This document shows, piece after piece, positions 1 through 6,376 of a stretch of DNA of 10,342 nt. The notes below the pieces were generated by a model, which saw nothing but the letters and a program-made list of their open reading frames with translations, did no database searches and was not told the DNA's origin. Source of the stretch: Methanomassiliicoccaceae archaeon. Its GTDB lineage: Archaea; Thermoplasmatota; Thermoplasmata; Methanomassiliicoccales; Methanomethylophilaceae. The stretch lies in the NCBI GenBank assembly GCA_009776695.1, contig WRNI01000028.1, positions 1 to 10,342 of the forward strand, written 5' to 3'. Position numbers and translations under genes: made by a program. How positions within the stretch are numbered: the stretch's first letter is position 1; each line of letters starts with the position of its first letter.

Positions 1-1522
1 GGGCATCATATCATCATACGACGTGTCGATAAAGGAGGAGTACAGACCTCCTCCTTTCGATACGACGACGATGCAGGTCGAAGCAAATAAGATAGGCATC
101 ACGCCGGCCGCGGCCATGAGCATTGCCGAGGACCTTTACACAAGCGGGTACATCTCGTACCCGCGCACTGAGAACACCGAATATCCCAAAAGCCTGAGCC
201 TCCGGGGCGTGCTGGAAAAACTTAAGGATTCAAGTTTTGCCGAGTACGCCAACGAGATATTATCGCAGGAAAAGATCATACCGTCCAAGGGCAAAAGGAG
301 AACGACCGATCATCCCCCGATATATCCGACGTCGGCGGCCTCGCCCGATAAGATAAAAGGCGACAAATGGAAGCTGTACGAACTTATCGTCAGACGGTTT
401 CTCGCCACCGTCGGCCCCAACGCCGAGGCGGAGATAACAAAATGCGTCATTAACGTCAATGAAGAGATGTTCACCTCCTCCGGATACATTCTCGTAAACG
501 CGGGATGGAAAAAATATTACGGCAAATACATGAGCATGACCGAGACCCGCATGCCTAAACTGGCCGTGGGCGATGAGGTGGACGTTCGGTCAGTTACAAT
601 GGAAGCGTCGCAGACCAAACCTCCGTACAGGTACAATCAGGGGTCGCTCATACAGGAGATGGACCGTCTCAACCTGGGAACGAAGAGCACAAGGCACGAC
701 ATCATCGGAAAACTATTCTCAAGAAATTATGTGCAGGGCAATTATCTCATACCGACGCCGGTGGGCATCGCGATGACAAAGTCGCTGGAGATACACGGCG
801 GCGGTATCACGGAGCATGAGATGACCGCCAGACTTGAGGAGGATATGCAGAAGATCTGCCTCGGCGAACGTACGCTGCGTTCAGTGGTGGAAGAGTCGCA
901 GAAGATGCTGCACTCCGTCGCCGTGAAGATAGGGAACGAAGGTGAGGATATAGGAAAGGAGATACGTTCCGCGCTGAAGGAGCAGCAGCATATCGGCGTA
1001 TGTCCGTCATGCGGCAATACGATATCAGTGAAACGTTCAAAGAAGGGAAGTTTCATCGGCTGTGACGGTTATCCCGAATGCACGCGCGCGTTTCCTCTTC
1101 CGAGGGGCGCGAAGATCGAGACGACCGAAGAAAAGTGCGATGTGTGCGGCCTTCCGAAACTGAAGCTCATAAGAAAAGGCTCGCCGCCGCAGACCGTCTG
1201 CATCGATCCGAAGTGCGAAAGCAATCTGTCAAAGAACGATATCGGCGAATGCCCCTCGTGCGGCGGCCGCATGATGGTGATGTACTCAAAGAACGGGAAA
1301 CGGTTCGCCGGATGCTCCAAATGGCCGGAATGCGACCGTACGTACCCGCTGAAGCAGACCGGCACCATAACGCCGACAGATGAAAAATGCGAGCACTGCG
1401 GCTCTCCGGTGATATCGCTCGGTAACAGAAGCGAATGCATCAGCCTAGAGTGCCCCGGAAAAGGCGGCTCGAAGAAGAGAACGGGCACCGTTAAAGAAAG
1501 CAGCGGCAAAAAGAAAGAATGA
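1..1522 (+). CDS. topA: DNA topoisomerase I (type IA), C-terminal part; 5' end outside window
   Basis: Relaxes negatively supercoiled DNA by cutting one strand through a 5'-phosphotyrosine link. The frame is open from base 2, so the start and the N-terminal TOPRIM domain lie to the left; about 506 codons are visible. The core begins with PPPFDTTTMQ and continues to the active-site segment ISYPRTENTEYP, whose nucleophile Tyr codon is at 158-160 (equivalent to Tyr319 in E. coli ITYMRT). The conserved core continues through GSLIQEMDRLNLGTKSTRHD (about 640-700). From about 1001 to the end come four cysteine motifs of the topoisomerase zinc-ribbon type: CPSCG...CDGYPEC, CDVCG...CIDPKC, CPSCGG...CSKWPEC and CEHCG...CISLEC. 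The tail is Lys/Ser/Gly rich. The TGA stop abuts the stop of the convergent gene. A reverse gyrase would be longer at the N-terminus, but the zinc-ribbon C-terminus argues for ordinary archaeal topoisomerase I. Confidence 0.95.
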   Translation, partial: GIISSYDVSIKEEYRPPPFDTTTMQVEANKIGITPAAAMSIAEDLYTSGYISYPRTENTEYPKSLSLRGVLEKLKDSSFAEYANEILSQEKIIPSKGKRRTTDHPPIYPTSAASPDKIKGDKWKLYELIVRRFLATVGPNAEAEITKCVINVNEEMFTSSGYILVNAGWKKYYGKYMSMTETRMPKLAVGDEVDVRSVTMEASQTKPPYRYNQGSLIQEMDRLNLGTKSTRHDIIGKLFSRNYVQGNYLIPTPVGIAMTKSLEIHGGGITEHEMTARLEEDMQKICLGERTLRSVVEESQKMLHSVAVKIGNEGEDIGKEIRSALKEQQHIGVCPSCGNTISVKRSKKGSFIGCDGYPECTRAFPLPRGAKIETTEEKCDVCGLPKLKLIRKGSPPQTVCIDPKCESNLSKNDIGECPSCGGRMMVMYSKNGKRFAGCSKWPECDRTYPLKQTGTITPTDEKCEHCGSPVISLGNRSECISLECPGKGGSKKRTGTVKESSGKKKE

Positions 1523-1984
1523 TCATATATTCATTATGATACGTTTGTGCGCCTCGTCCTGACATAACGGGTCCTTGCATTCGGGGTCTTCGCACCCTAT
1601 CTCCGAATGCACCGTTATTTTAACGTCGTCCGATATCTTCCTCACATTCGGAACAAGTATCTCCGCGGCCTTCCGATTTTCAATGCCGTAGACTATTACA
1701 TTGACTGTCATCGAATATTCCGACACGTCTTTCGCGAACACGGAACGGCACCTTACGTTGCCGTCGTCCGTCGTTGAGCTCATGGACATCATCTCATCAC
1801 CTGAGCGCACGTTCGCCTTGATGTGCCCTATCATTGCTGAGCCTGATGTTACGCAATCTAACGCGATATCGCGGAGCATCCCTCTGAAGATACGAACGGC
1901 AGCGTCCGCTTTCAGCGATGGTGAGAACGAGCCGGAGGCAACGGCGGCCACCGCCGCCGGTATAAGATCAGCATCGTCGGTCAC
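1523..1984 (-). CDS. Unknown protein with Cys/His-rich C-terminal tail, coupled to CobW-type GTPase
   Basis: A 153-residue protein that I do not recognise as a named family. The start is a GTG at 1984 that overlaps the stop of the upstream GTPase gene by four bases (GTGA), so translation is probably coupled. The N-terminal half is alanine-rich and looks helical; the middle (about residues 50-110) has alternating hydrophobic residues and the stretch MIGHIKANV. The C-terminus carries GCEDPECKDPLCQDEAH (residues 130-146), a perfectly regular C-x4-C-x4-C-x4-H series that could bind a metal. Because the partner GTPase lacks the usual CobW C-terminal domain, this protein may supply that function as a separate chain; this is inference from position. 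No signal peptide or membrane segment is evident. Its TGA stop touches the topA stop. Confidence 0.8.
   Translation of the reverse strand: MTDDADLIPAAVAAVASGSFSPSLKADAAVRIFRGMLRDIALDCVTSGSAMIGHIKANVRSGDEMMSMSSTTDDGNVRCRSVFAKDVSEYSMTVNVIVYGIENRKAAEILVPNVRKISDDVKITVHSEIGCEDPECKDPLCQDEAHKRIIMNI
1547..1594 (-). other. Regular C-x4-C-x4-C-x4-H putative metal-binding tail
   Basis: Three successive pentads, CEDPE, CKDPL and CQDEA, are followed by His (residues 131-146 of the 153-residue protein). The spacing is exact and each pentad has Asp at position 3. The cysteines and histidine are possible ligands for a soft or borderline metal. The ligand role is inference; a standard zinc ribbon would use CxxC pairs instead. 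Confidence 0.55.
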
Positions 1985-2577
1985 AGGATCATCTCCGTTA
2001 CTTTATCGATGTTCACATTCTTATCGGCCTGTACCCTTAATACGGGGCCTGCGTACGATAACGCACGCAGCTCTTTCTCTATCTCGTCCTGCTCCTTCGG
2101 CGTTACCGTATCAACTTTGTTAAGAAGCACAACATCCGCAACGCTCAGCTGATTCCTCAGCGGGCGCTCGAACATTTTCTTCACTTTAAGGAACCTTTCC
2201 GCGTCTACCATAATTATAGTAAATATAGATGATACCGTCAGTCCCGTAACATCGGCAACTGCGTTAACAATAAGCTTGGGGTCGGCTATGCCCGTCGGTT
2301 CTATGACCGTTATCTCGGGATCTGCCATCGCCTCCAATTTACGTAACGTGTCTATCATGCCCGTCTTCATGGTGCAGCATATGCACCCTCCCTTCAGTTC
2401 CTTCACCTGCATGCCGTTGCGCTCAAGGACCTCGCCGTCGATGCCTATGCTTCCGATCTCGTTCTCAACTATCGCGATCCTCAGACCGCGTTCGGAAAGT
2501 ATATCGGCCATTGCAAGTATCACCGATGTCTTGCCGGAACCGAGCATACCGGAAACTATAAGAATGCGCATAGTCAC
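1981..2577 (-). CDS. CobW/HypB/UreG-type (COG0523-like) GTPase, short form
   Basis: A P-loop GTPase of the group that delivers metals or cofactors to metalloenzymes. Visible motifs are Walker A GMLGSGKT (residues 10-17), ENEIG (39-42 region), the hallmark GGCICCTM with its CxCC metal site (63-70), EPTGIADP (93-100) and the guanine-specificity motif NKVD (153-156). At 198 residues it contains only the GTPase domain; typical CobW/COG0523 proteins are 320-400 residues with a C-terminal domain. The start could be GTG at 2577, five bases after AGGAT, or ATG at 2571, which begins MRILIVSG; the former has better ribosome-site spacing. It follows the zinc-ribbon gene by 24 nt and overlaps the next gene by four bases. 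Which metal or target it serves cannot be read from the sequence. Confidence 0.9.
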   Translation of the reverse strand: MTMRILIVSGMLGSGKTSVILAMADILSERGLRIAIVENEIGSIGIDGEVLERNGMQVKELKGGCICCTMKTGMIDTLRKLEAMADPEITVIEPTGIADPKLIVNAVADVTGLTVSSIFTIIMVDAERFLKVKKMFERPLRNQLSVADVVLLNKVDTVTPKEQDEIEKELRALSYAGPVLRVQADKNVNIDKVTEMIL

Positions 2578-2601
2578 ACAATATCCTGCCGATTAGAAAA
2601 A

Positions 2602-2823
2602 CTATATCATCGTTTCTGTGTCCAGAGTGCCGTCGAATAGTCCGTTTATGAACTCAATGTCCATCGAGATCCTGTGATTTCTGCATATCGGGCACTCTAT
2701 GTCTTTCCTAAGATGTTTCTTCAGTTTAACTGTATTTTTATCGATAGAGACTATATTGCCGCACCTGCAGTAGATCTTTGACATGTCGCCCGTCCTAATA
2801 TTGTCTATTGTGGGCGCGCTCAT
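2602..2823 (-). CDS. Small zinc-ribbon protein, function unknown
   Basis: A 73-residue protein with two cysteine pairs, YCRCG (CxC, about residues 18-22) and ECPIC (CxxC, about 43-48), separated by a basic segment rich in Lys. This arrangement is a probable zinc ribbon. The acidic C-terminus (DIEFINGLFDGTLDTE) looks amphipathic. The ATG at 2823 is preceded by GGAGG (2833-2837) nine bases upstream, a strong ribosome site that supports both the start and the reality of the gene. It is the first gene of a minus-strand cluster with the CobW-type GTPase 24 nt downstream. Such small ribbons can bind nucleic acid, act as chaperones or hold metal; the sequence does not decide between these. Confidence 0.8.
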   Translation of the reverse strand: MSAPTIDNIRTGDMSKIYCRCGNIVSIDKNTVKLKKHLRKDIECPICRNHRISMDIEFINGLFDGTLDTETMI

Positions 2824-3016
2824 ATGACGGCGCCTCCGGACAATAGGCGGTGTTCCGATAAAGCATCAGCTGATCCAACCACAGTTATCACTCGTTCTCT
2901 TCGATAACTAAGCTCCGAACAATGCCAATGGCCATCCCCGCCGGACAGTCCAGATGCTCGTCGGTAGACTATCTGCACAGTGCATATAACCCTTTCGACA
3001 ATCCTCATATCCGAGA
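2824..3016 (-). other. Long untranslated leader (or doubtful short ORF) upstream of zinc-ribbon gene
   Basis: About 170-190 nt lie between the TATA box and the zinc-ribbon ATG. The stretch contains an inverted repeat GTTATC/GATAAC (2884-2889 and 2903-2908) and a 10-bp palindrome ATCAGCTGAT near 2864-2873. A 62-codon frame (3008 to 2820) crosses it and overlaps the next ATG as ATGA. Its composition (frequent CGA arginine codons, no recognisable motif) does not resemble the neighbouring genes, and I do not call it a gene. No known riboswitch or stable RNA was recognised. Confidence 0.35.
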
Positions 3017-3024
3017 TTATATAA
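3017..3024 (-). promoter_or_regulatory. TATA box for the 2823-1523 minus-strand cluster
   Basis: TTATATAA on the minus strand, in an AT-rich stretch within otherwise balanced DNA, is a good archaeal TATA box. A start of transcription about 25 nt downstream would fall near 2992. A second, weaker TATA-like GTTATATG lies at about 2983-2990. Confidence 0.55.
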
Positions 3025-3029
3025 CATAC

Positions 3030-3097
3030 AAAAAAATTGGTAATTCACATTGTTAATTAAAAAGTATACTTAAAAATCTTATCGCCGAAGATAAAAA
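3030..3097 (-). terminator. T-tract terminator region after the enolase/pncB transcript
   Basis: Just past the pncB stop the minus-strand transcript runs through several T-tracts (A-runs on the plus strand at 3093-3097, 3072-3076, 3059-3063 and 3030-3036, the last of seven bases) and a 10-bp palindrome AAGTATACTT at 3062-3071. Runs of T are the usual archaeal termination signal. The following minus-strand promoter starts immediately beyond. Confidence 0.5.
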
Positions 3098-3100
3098 TGA

Positions 3101-4285
3101 TCACAGTTCGCCGAGCTGCCTGAGCTGTCCGAGAACGTGGTCCCTGATCTTCTTCGGTTCCTCGGACACCATTCTTTTGCCGGCGCGCATCAGCGGAACT
3201 TCGATCATTTCCATTACGGAGCCGCATGAGCATCTTATTTCGTCATCGGGAGACAGCGAAACGTCCATCGTAAGGCAGTGAGGACATCTGTATGTATATT
3301 TGCGGCCGCCGAACTTTCCCTTCTTGGATATCGACGAACCGTTCTTGCAGACGAGGTCCATGGATATATCCAGCGTGGGCGCGTTGCTTATTGACGTTCC
3401 GACGCCGAATCCTGAGACGCCCGATACCATCAGGTCCTTTATACTATTCTCGTCAAGACCGCCGGACGCTATTATCTTCACGTCCCTGAAACCCTTGGAG
3501 TCAAGCTCCCATCTGACCTCCTGTATTATCTCTTTCAGCGAGCCTCTTCTTGAGCTTGGTGTATCGAGACGTACACCTTTCAGGTCCTTTATCGTCTCGC
3601 ACGCCTTGATCGACGCTTCCCGTTCATCAGAGAACGTATCAATTAACATGATTCTGGGAACGCTCTTTTCTATTATCTCGTCGAACGCTTTGAACGCTGC
3701 TTCGTCGCTCCCCATCATCAGCATGAGCGAATGCGGTACTGTCCCGACGGCATCCTTACCTATTATGTCGCCGCCTATCTTCGACGCCACGTCGTCGCAT
3801 CCTCCTATGTACGCGGAACGGTCAAGGACGCCCGATATCGCGGGATGCATCCTTCTGTTCCCGAACGCCATTACTGTTCTGTCCTTGGCGGCGCATCTGA
3901 CGCGCGCGGCCGCGGTGGCGACGCCCGACGGATGGCATAACATCCCGAGCATCGCGGTTTCCATCTCTCCGAAATCAGCGTAACGCCCGCGGATGTTCAT
4001 TAAAGGGACGCGTATCCCTTTCGGCGACCTGGATCTGAATATCGTTCCCTCCGGAACACCGAAGATATCGACGTTCATTCCGCTCATCAGCCTCAGAACT
4101 TCCTCGGTACCGCAAAGCACCGCCCACGGCCATTTGTTGGGCAGCGAACCTAATGTGAACTCCGCCCATACGTCAGTTCCGTCAAGCCCTTTGGAATGAA
4201 GTATCTTCTTCGTCCTTTCAAAGTAAACGTCAGTTGTGTATGCATTCCTTATCTGATCCTCGTTCGCAGCAAAGAGTCTGTCCAA
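3101..4285 (-). CDS. pncB: Nicotinate phosphoribosyltransferase, archaeal zinc-knuckle type
   Basis: Salvages nicotinate with PRPP to give nicotinate mononucleotide for NAD synthesis; cytosolic. The 394-residue sequence closely follows the known Thermoplasma acidophilum enzyme (about 390 residues) from the N-terminal SDVYFERT-like segment (here TTDVYFERT, 18-25) to the C-terminus. Shared motifs are VPEGTIF (77-83), FGNRRMHPAISG (141-152), DRSAYIGG (155-162), VGTVPHSL (180-187), LDTPSSRRG (240-248) and SGGLDEN (274-280). The C-terminus has a four-cysteine zinc knuckle (C334, C337, C352, C354), a feature described for the Thermoplasma protein. The start is a TTG at 4285 behind AAGGTG; no in-frame ATG lies nearby that would preserve the family N-terminus. 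It begins 12 nt after the enolase stop and is the last gene of the receiver-enolase-pncB unit. Confidence 0.93.
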   Translation of the reverse strand: MDRLFAANEDQIRNAYTTDVYFERTKKILHSKGLDGTDVWAEFTLGSLPNKWPWAVLCGTEEVLRLMSGMNVDIFGVPEGTIFRSRSPKGIRVPLMNIRGRYADFGEMETAMLGMLCHPSGVATAAARVRCAAKDRTVMAFGNRRMHPAISGVLDRSAYIGGCDDVASKIGGDIIGKDAVGTVPHSLMLMMGSDEAAFKAFDEIIEKSVPRIMLIDTFSDEREASIKACETIKDLKGVRLDTPSSRRGSLKEIIQEVRWELDSKGFRDVKIIASGGLDENSIKDLMVSGVSGFGVGTSISNAPTLDISMDLVCKNGSSISKKGKFGGRKYTYRCPHCLTMDVSLSPDDEIRCSCGSVMEMIEVPLMRAGKRMVSEEPKKIRDHVLGQLRQLGEL

Positions 4286-4297
4286 ATCAACACCTTG

Positions 4298-5563
4298 TCA
4301 TAGGGTGAACGCCTTCTTCCCTAAAAATACAGCTTTCGGTCCCAGTTCCTCTTCTATTCTCAGAAGGCGGTTGTATTTCGCTGTTCTTTCGCCTCGCGCG
4401 GGGGCGCCCGTCTTTATTTGGCCGGTGCCCCACCCTACGGAAAGGTCCGCGATCGTCACGTCCTCCGACTCGCCAGAGCGGTGTGAGACGACAACGGAAT
4501 AACCGTTATCGAAGCTCATCTTCGCTGCGTTACCCGCTTCCGTTATTGTTCCTATCTGATTGACTTTGAGAAGCAGAGCGTTCGCCGCACCGATCTCGAT
4601 GCCGTGCGACAGACGTTCCGTGTTCGTTACGAATATGTCATCGCCCACAACCTGTATACGATCGCCTATCTTTTTCGTGAGCAATGCGGTAGAATCAAAA
4701 TCATCTTCGAAGAACGGGTCCTCTATGCTTATCAGCGGATAGTTCTTTGTGAACGTTACGTAATGGTCCGCAAGCTCCTCCGCGGAAAGGCGCATCCCGT
4801 CAATGCTGTACACGCCCTTATCGAAAAATTCGCTGGAAGCGGCGTCCAGCGCCATGAATATGTCCTTTCCCGGAATGTATCCTGCATTTGATATCGCGTC
4901 GACTATTGTATCCATTGCTTCTACGGATGTGCCGAACGGCGGAGCGAAACCCCCTTCGTCGCCTATGTTGACCGCCGCCGGGCCGTATCTCTTTTTCAGT
5001 AACGACTTGAGGGACATGTACACCTCCGACGCCATCCTCAGGCATTCCGAGAACGTTCCCGCGCCCGCGGGTATTATCATGAACTCCTGTATCGCCAGCC
5101 CTCCGCCCGCGTGCTTCCCTCCGTTTATTATGTTGAACATCGGAACAGGCAATGTGACACCGTCGTCGCCGATGTGCTCGTATAACGGAATATTTGAGAC
5201 GAACGCGCCGGCGTGCGCCGCCGCGAACGATACCGCAGTTATGGCATTGCCGCCTAGTCTTGTTTTATTCCTGGTGCCGTCAAGCTCTGTGAGCGCGGCG
5301 TCCACTGACGATTGGTCCGTCACGTCCATTCCCGTGATCCTTTTTGATATCTCGTTGCGTATATTGTTCACCGCTTTGGTGACGCCTTTGCCGGAATACC
5401 TTTTGCCGCCGTCCCTTAATTCATATGCTTCGAACGAACCGGTCGACGCCCCCGACGGCGCTATCGCCGTTATTTTGTGACCTGAGACCGTTATCTCAGC
5501 CTCGACGGTAGGATTCCCTCTTGAATCCAACACCTCCCGTGCCCACACGCGCTCTATCTTCAT
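4298..5563 (-). CDS. eno: Enolase (2-phosphoglycerate dehydratase)
   Basis: Interconverts 2-phosphoglycerate and phosphoenolpyruvate in glycolysis and gluconeogenesis. The protein has the normal length (421 residues) and all key residues: N-terminal EVLDSRGNPTVEAE (10-23) and the SGASTG loop (37-42), catalytic Glu203 in GDEGG, metal ligands Asp240 (ALDAASSEF), Glu281 (SIEDP) and Asp308 (VGDDIFVTN), catalytic Lys333 (LLKVNQIGT), substrate loop SHRSGE (360-365) and C-terminal AKYNRLLRIEEELG. The ATG at 5563 follows a GGATGATGAT purine-rich ribosome site and lies 7 nt after the stop of the receiver-domain gene, so the two are almost certainly co-transcribed. pncB follows 12 nt downstream. Confidence 0.98.
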   Translation of the reverse strand: MKIERVWAREVLDSRGNPTVEAEITVSGHKITAIAPSGASTGSFEAYELRDGGKRYSGKGVTKAVNNIRNEISKRITGMDVTDQSSVDAALTELDGTRNKTRLGGNAITAVSFAAAHAGAFVSNIPLYEHIGDDGVTLPVPMFNIINGGKHAGGGLAIQEFMIIPAGAGTFSECLRMASEVYMSLKSLLKKRYGPAAVNIGDEGGFAPPFGTSVEAMDTIVDAISNAGYIPGKDIFMALDAASSEFFDKGVYSIDGMRLSAEELADHYVTFTKNYPLISIEDPFFEDDFDSTALLTKKIGDRIQVVGDDIFVTNTERLSHGIEIGAANALLLKVNQIGTITEAGNAAKMSFDNGYSVVVSHRSGESEDVTIADLSVGWGTGQIKTGAPARGERTAKYNRLLRIEEELGPKAVFLGKKAFTL

Positions 5564-5570
5564 TGTATCA

Positions 5571-5993
5571 TCATCCGATCATGCTGTCGGCGCCGTTATC
5601 TTTCTGAGCTTTCGACGATTCCATCTTCTCGATCAGCTCTTTCATAAGAACTTCCTTTTCCCTGCCCTCAAGATTGCTTACTATCTCAAGCACATCGGAG
5701 CTTTTGAACGGTTTTCTTATGTAGCCGTCCGCCGCCGTCTGAGGAACGTCACCGCTAACGAGAAGGAATATCTTCGGTCTTGCGTCAGCAAGATCGTGAT
5801 CCACCGTTTCCAGGAATGATGTGTCGCCGCACATCTCCGCATCGATGAATATTGCCTCCGGCCTGAACCTTGCGAGACATTTCGCGGCGTCGTCCGTTGT
5901 ACTGACAGTTCCCGCTTTCTGACCGCTCATTGTCAGTATATCGAAAAGTATCTCCTGGACCGCCAGATTACCGTCCACGATAAGAATTCTCAT
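5571..5993 (-). CDS. Stand-alone response-regulator receiver-domain protein
   Basis: A 140-residue single receiver (CheY-like) domain with no output domain. The fold markers are present: MRILIVDG (strand 1, with Asp7), phospho-acceptor Asp51 in IFIDAEM, Ser80 in LLVSGD and Lys94 in YIRKPF. The acidic pocket is unusual because the normal second acidic residue after Asp7 is Gly8 (VDGN instead of VDDN), which may weaken Mg2+ binding and phosphorylation. A short helical, charged tail follows (about residues 108-130). I chose ATG 5993 because GGAGG lies eight bases upstream; a longer reading to 6038 would put that ribosome site inside the coding sequence. No histidine kinase is nearby. It heads the eno-pncB unit, and its partner is unknown. 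Confidence 0.88.
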   Translation of the reverse strand: MRILIVDGNLAVQEILFDILTMSGQKAGTVSTTDDAAKCLARFRPEAIFIDAEMCGDTSFLETVDHDLADARPKIFLLVSGDVPQTAADGYIRKPFKSSDVLEIVSNLEGREKEVLMKELIEKMESSKAQKDNGADSMIG

Positions 5994-6000
5994 GCTTTTT

Positions 6001-6005
6001 TCCTC
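6001..6005 (-). promoter_or_regulatory. Ribosome binding site deciding the receiver-protein start
   Basis: GGAGG on the minus strand (plus-strand CCTCC at 6002-6006 within TCCTCC) lies about eight bases before ATG 5993. It fixes the start at MRILIVDG rather than at the upstream in-frame ATG 6038. Confidence 0.7.
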
Positions 6006-6043
6006 CGTGCCAGGTAAGGAACTCGGCAGTTGCAACATCAGTT

Positions 6044-6075
6044 CATAGTATATTAACTATGACCGTAGGTCATAG
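6044..6075 (-). promoter_or_regulatory. Promoter with overlapping inverted repeats (TATA plus candidate operator)
   Basis: On the minus strand TTAATATA (about 6049-6056) is a TATA-like element that would start transcription near 6026 and leave a leader of about 33 nt before ATG 5993. Two inverted repeats surround it: CATAGT/ACTATG (6044-6049 and 6056-6061), spanning the TATA element, and CTATGACC-GTA-GGTCATAG (6057-6064 and 6068-6075), a perfect 8-bp pair covering the BRE and upstream position. The half-site CATAG thus occurs three times. This placement suits a dimeric regulator, but the role is inferred. Confidence 0.5.
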
Positions 6076-6120
6076 AGAAAGAACGGAAAGAATGAACGGC
6101 GCAAAGCGTATACGCCTTGC
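6076..6120 (-). terminator. Candidate terminator after rpl40e: near-perfect 20-bp palindrome then pyrimidine tract
   Basis: Positions 6101-6120 form a 20-bp palindrome centred on GCGTATACGC with one mismatched pair (a G-U in the minus-strand RNA). The minus-strand sequence beyond it is rich in T and C (about 6076-6098), as expected after the L40e stop at 6152. It could equally be a protein-binding site. Confidence 0.35.
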
Positions 6121-6151
6121 AAAAATGAAGATCAGCTGCCGGCAGGCACGC

Positions 6152-6301
6152 TTACGACTTCCTGCTCTCTTTCGCCTTGGGCCTGAGCTTTGTGTATCCG
6201 CACTTGCGGCACTTCGACGCCTTGGGAGGGTTTGTGGCGTAACAGCTCATGCATACGGATTTGTTAAGAAGTCTGCTCTCAGCCTCTTTGAAACGTGCCA
6301 T
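6152..6301 (-). CDS. rpl40e: Large-subunit ribosomal protein L40e
   Basis: A 49-residue basic protein of the 50S subunit. It starts MARFKEAESRLLNKSVC and carries a CxxC...CxxC zinc site, CMSC (residues 17-20) and CRKC (31-34), separated by the conserved YATNPPKASK segment and followed by GYTKLRPKAKE, which is the typical archaeal L40e pattern. In archaea L40e is a free protein and not a ubiquitin fusion. The ATG at 6301 has GGAG seven bases upstream (6309-6312) and a clear TATA box at 6336-6343, so it probably has its own short-leader transcript. The stop is TAA at 6152-6154. It lies between rfcS (upstream) and the receiver-enolase unit (downstream) on the same strand. Confidence 0.93.
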   Translation of the reverse strand: MARFKEAESRLLNKSVCMSCYATNPPKASKCRKCGYTKLRPKAKESRKS

Positions 6302-6335
6302 CGTAGTTCTCCGACTGCTCCCAACAAGGAAGTAT

Positions 6336-6343
6336 TATTTATA
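6336..6343 (-). promoter_or_regulatory. TATA box for rpl40e
   Basis: TATAAATA on the minus strand, preceded by purine-rich CGAAGA as a possible BRE, is the canonical archaeal TATA sequence. Transcription would start about 25 nt downstream, near 6314, leaving a leader of roughly a dozen bases that still contains the GGAG ribosome site. Confidence 0.65.
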
Positions 6344-6376
6344 TCTTCGTTGAAGGACGCCGTCCGGCAGGGCGTT

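Noticed and set aside
742..1509. Long minus-strand and alternative-frame ORFs inside topA
   Set aside because: They lie wholly within the strongly supported topA frame and translate to Ser/Pro/Arg-rich sequence without motifs, typical of shadow frames.
2820..3008. A 62-codon minus-strand frame overlapping the zinc-ribbon start as ATGA
   Set aside because: No motif, arginine codons dominated by CGA unlike the neighbours, and its end simply contains the ribosome site of the next gene; treated as leader.
3300..5480. Plus-strand ORFs of about 225 codons opposite pncB and eno
   Set aside because: They are antisense shadows of genes with complete family motifs and have no recognisable domains.
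5994..6038. Fifteen-residue N-terminal extension of the receiver protein
   Set aside because: It would place the GGAGG ribosome site of ATG 5993 inside the coding region, and receiver domains begin directly at the MRILIVD strand.
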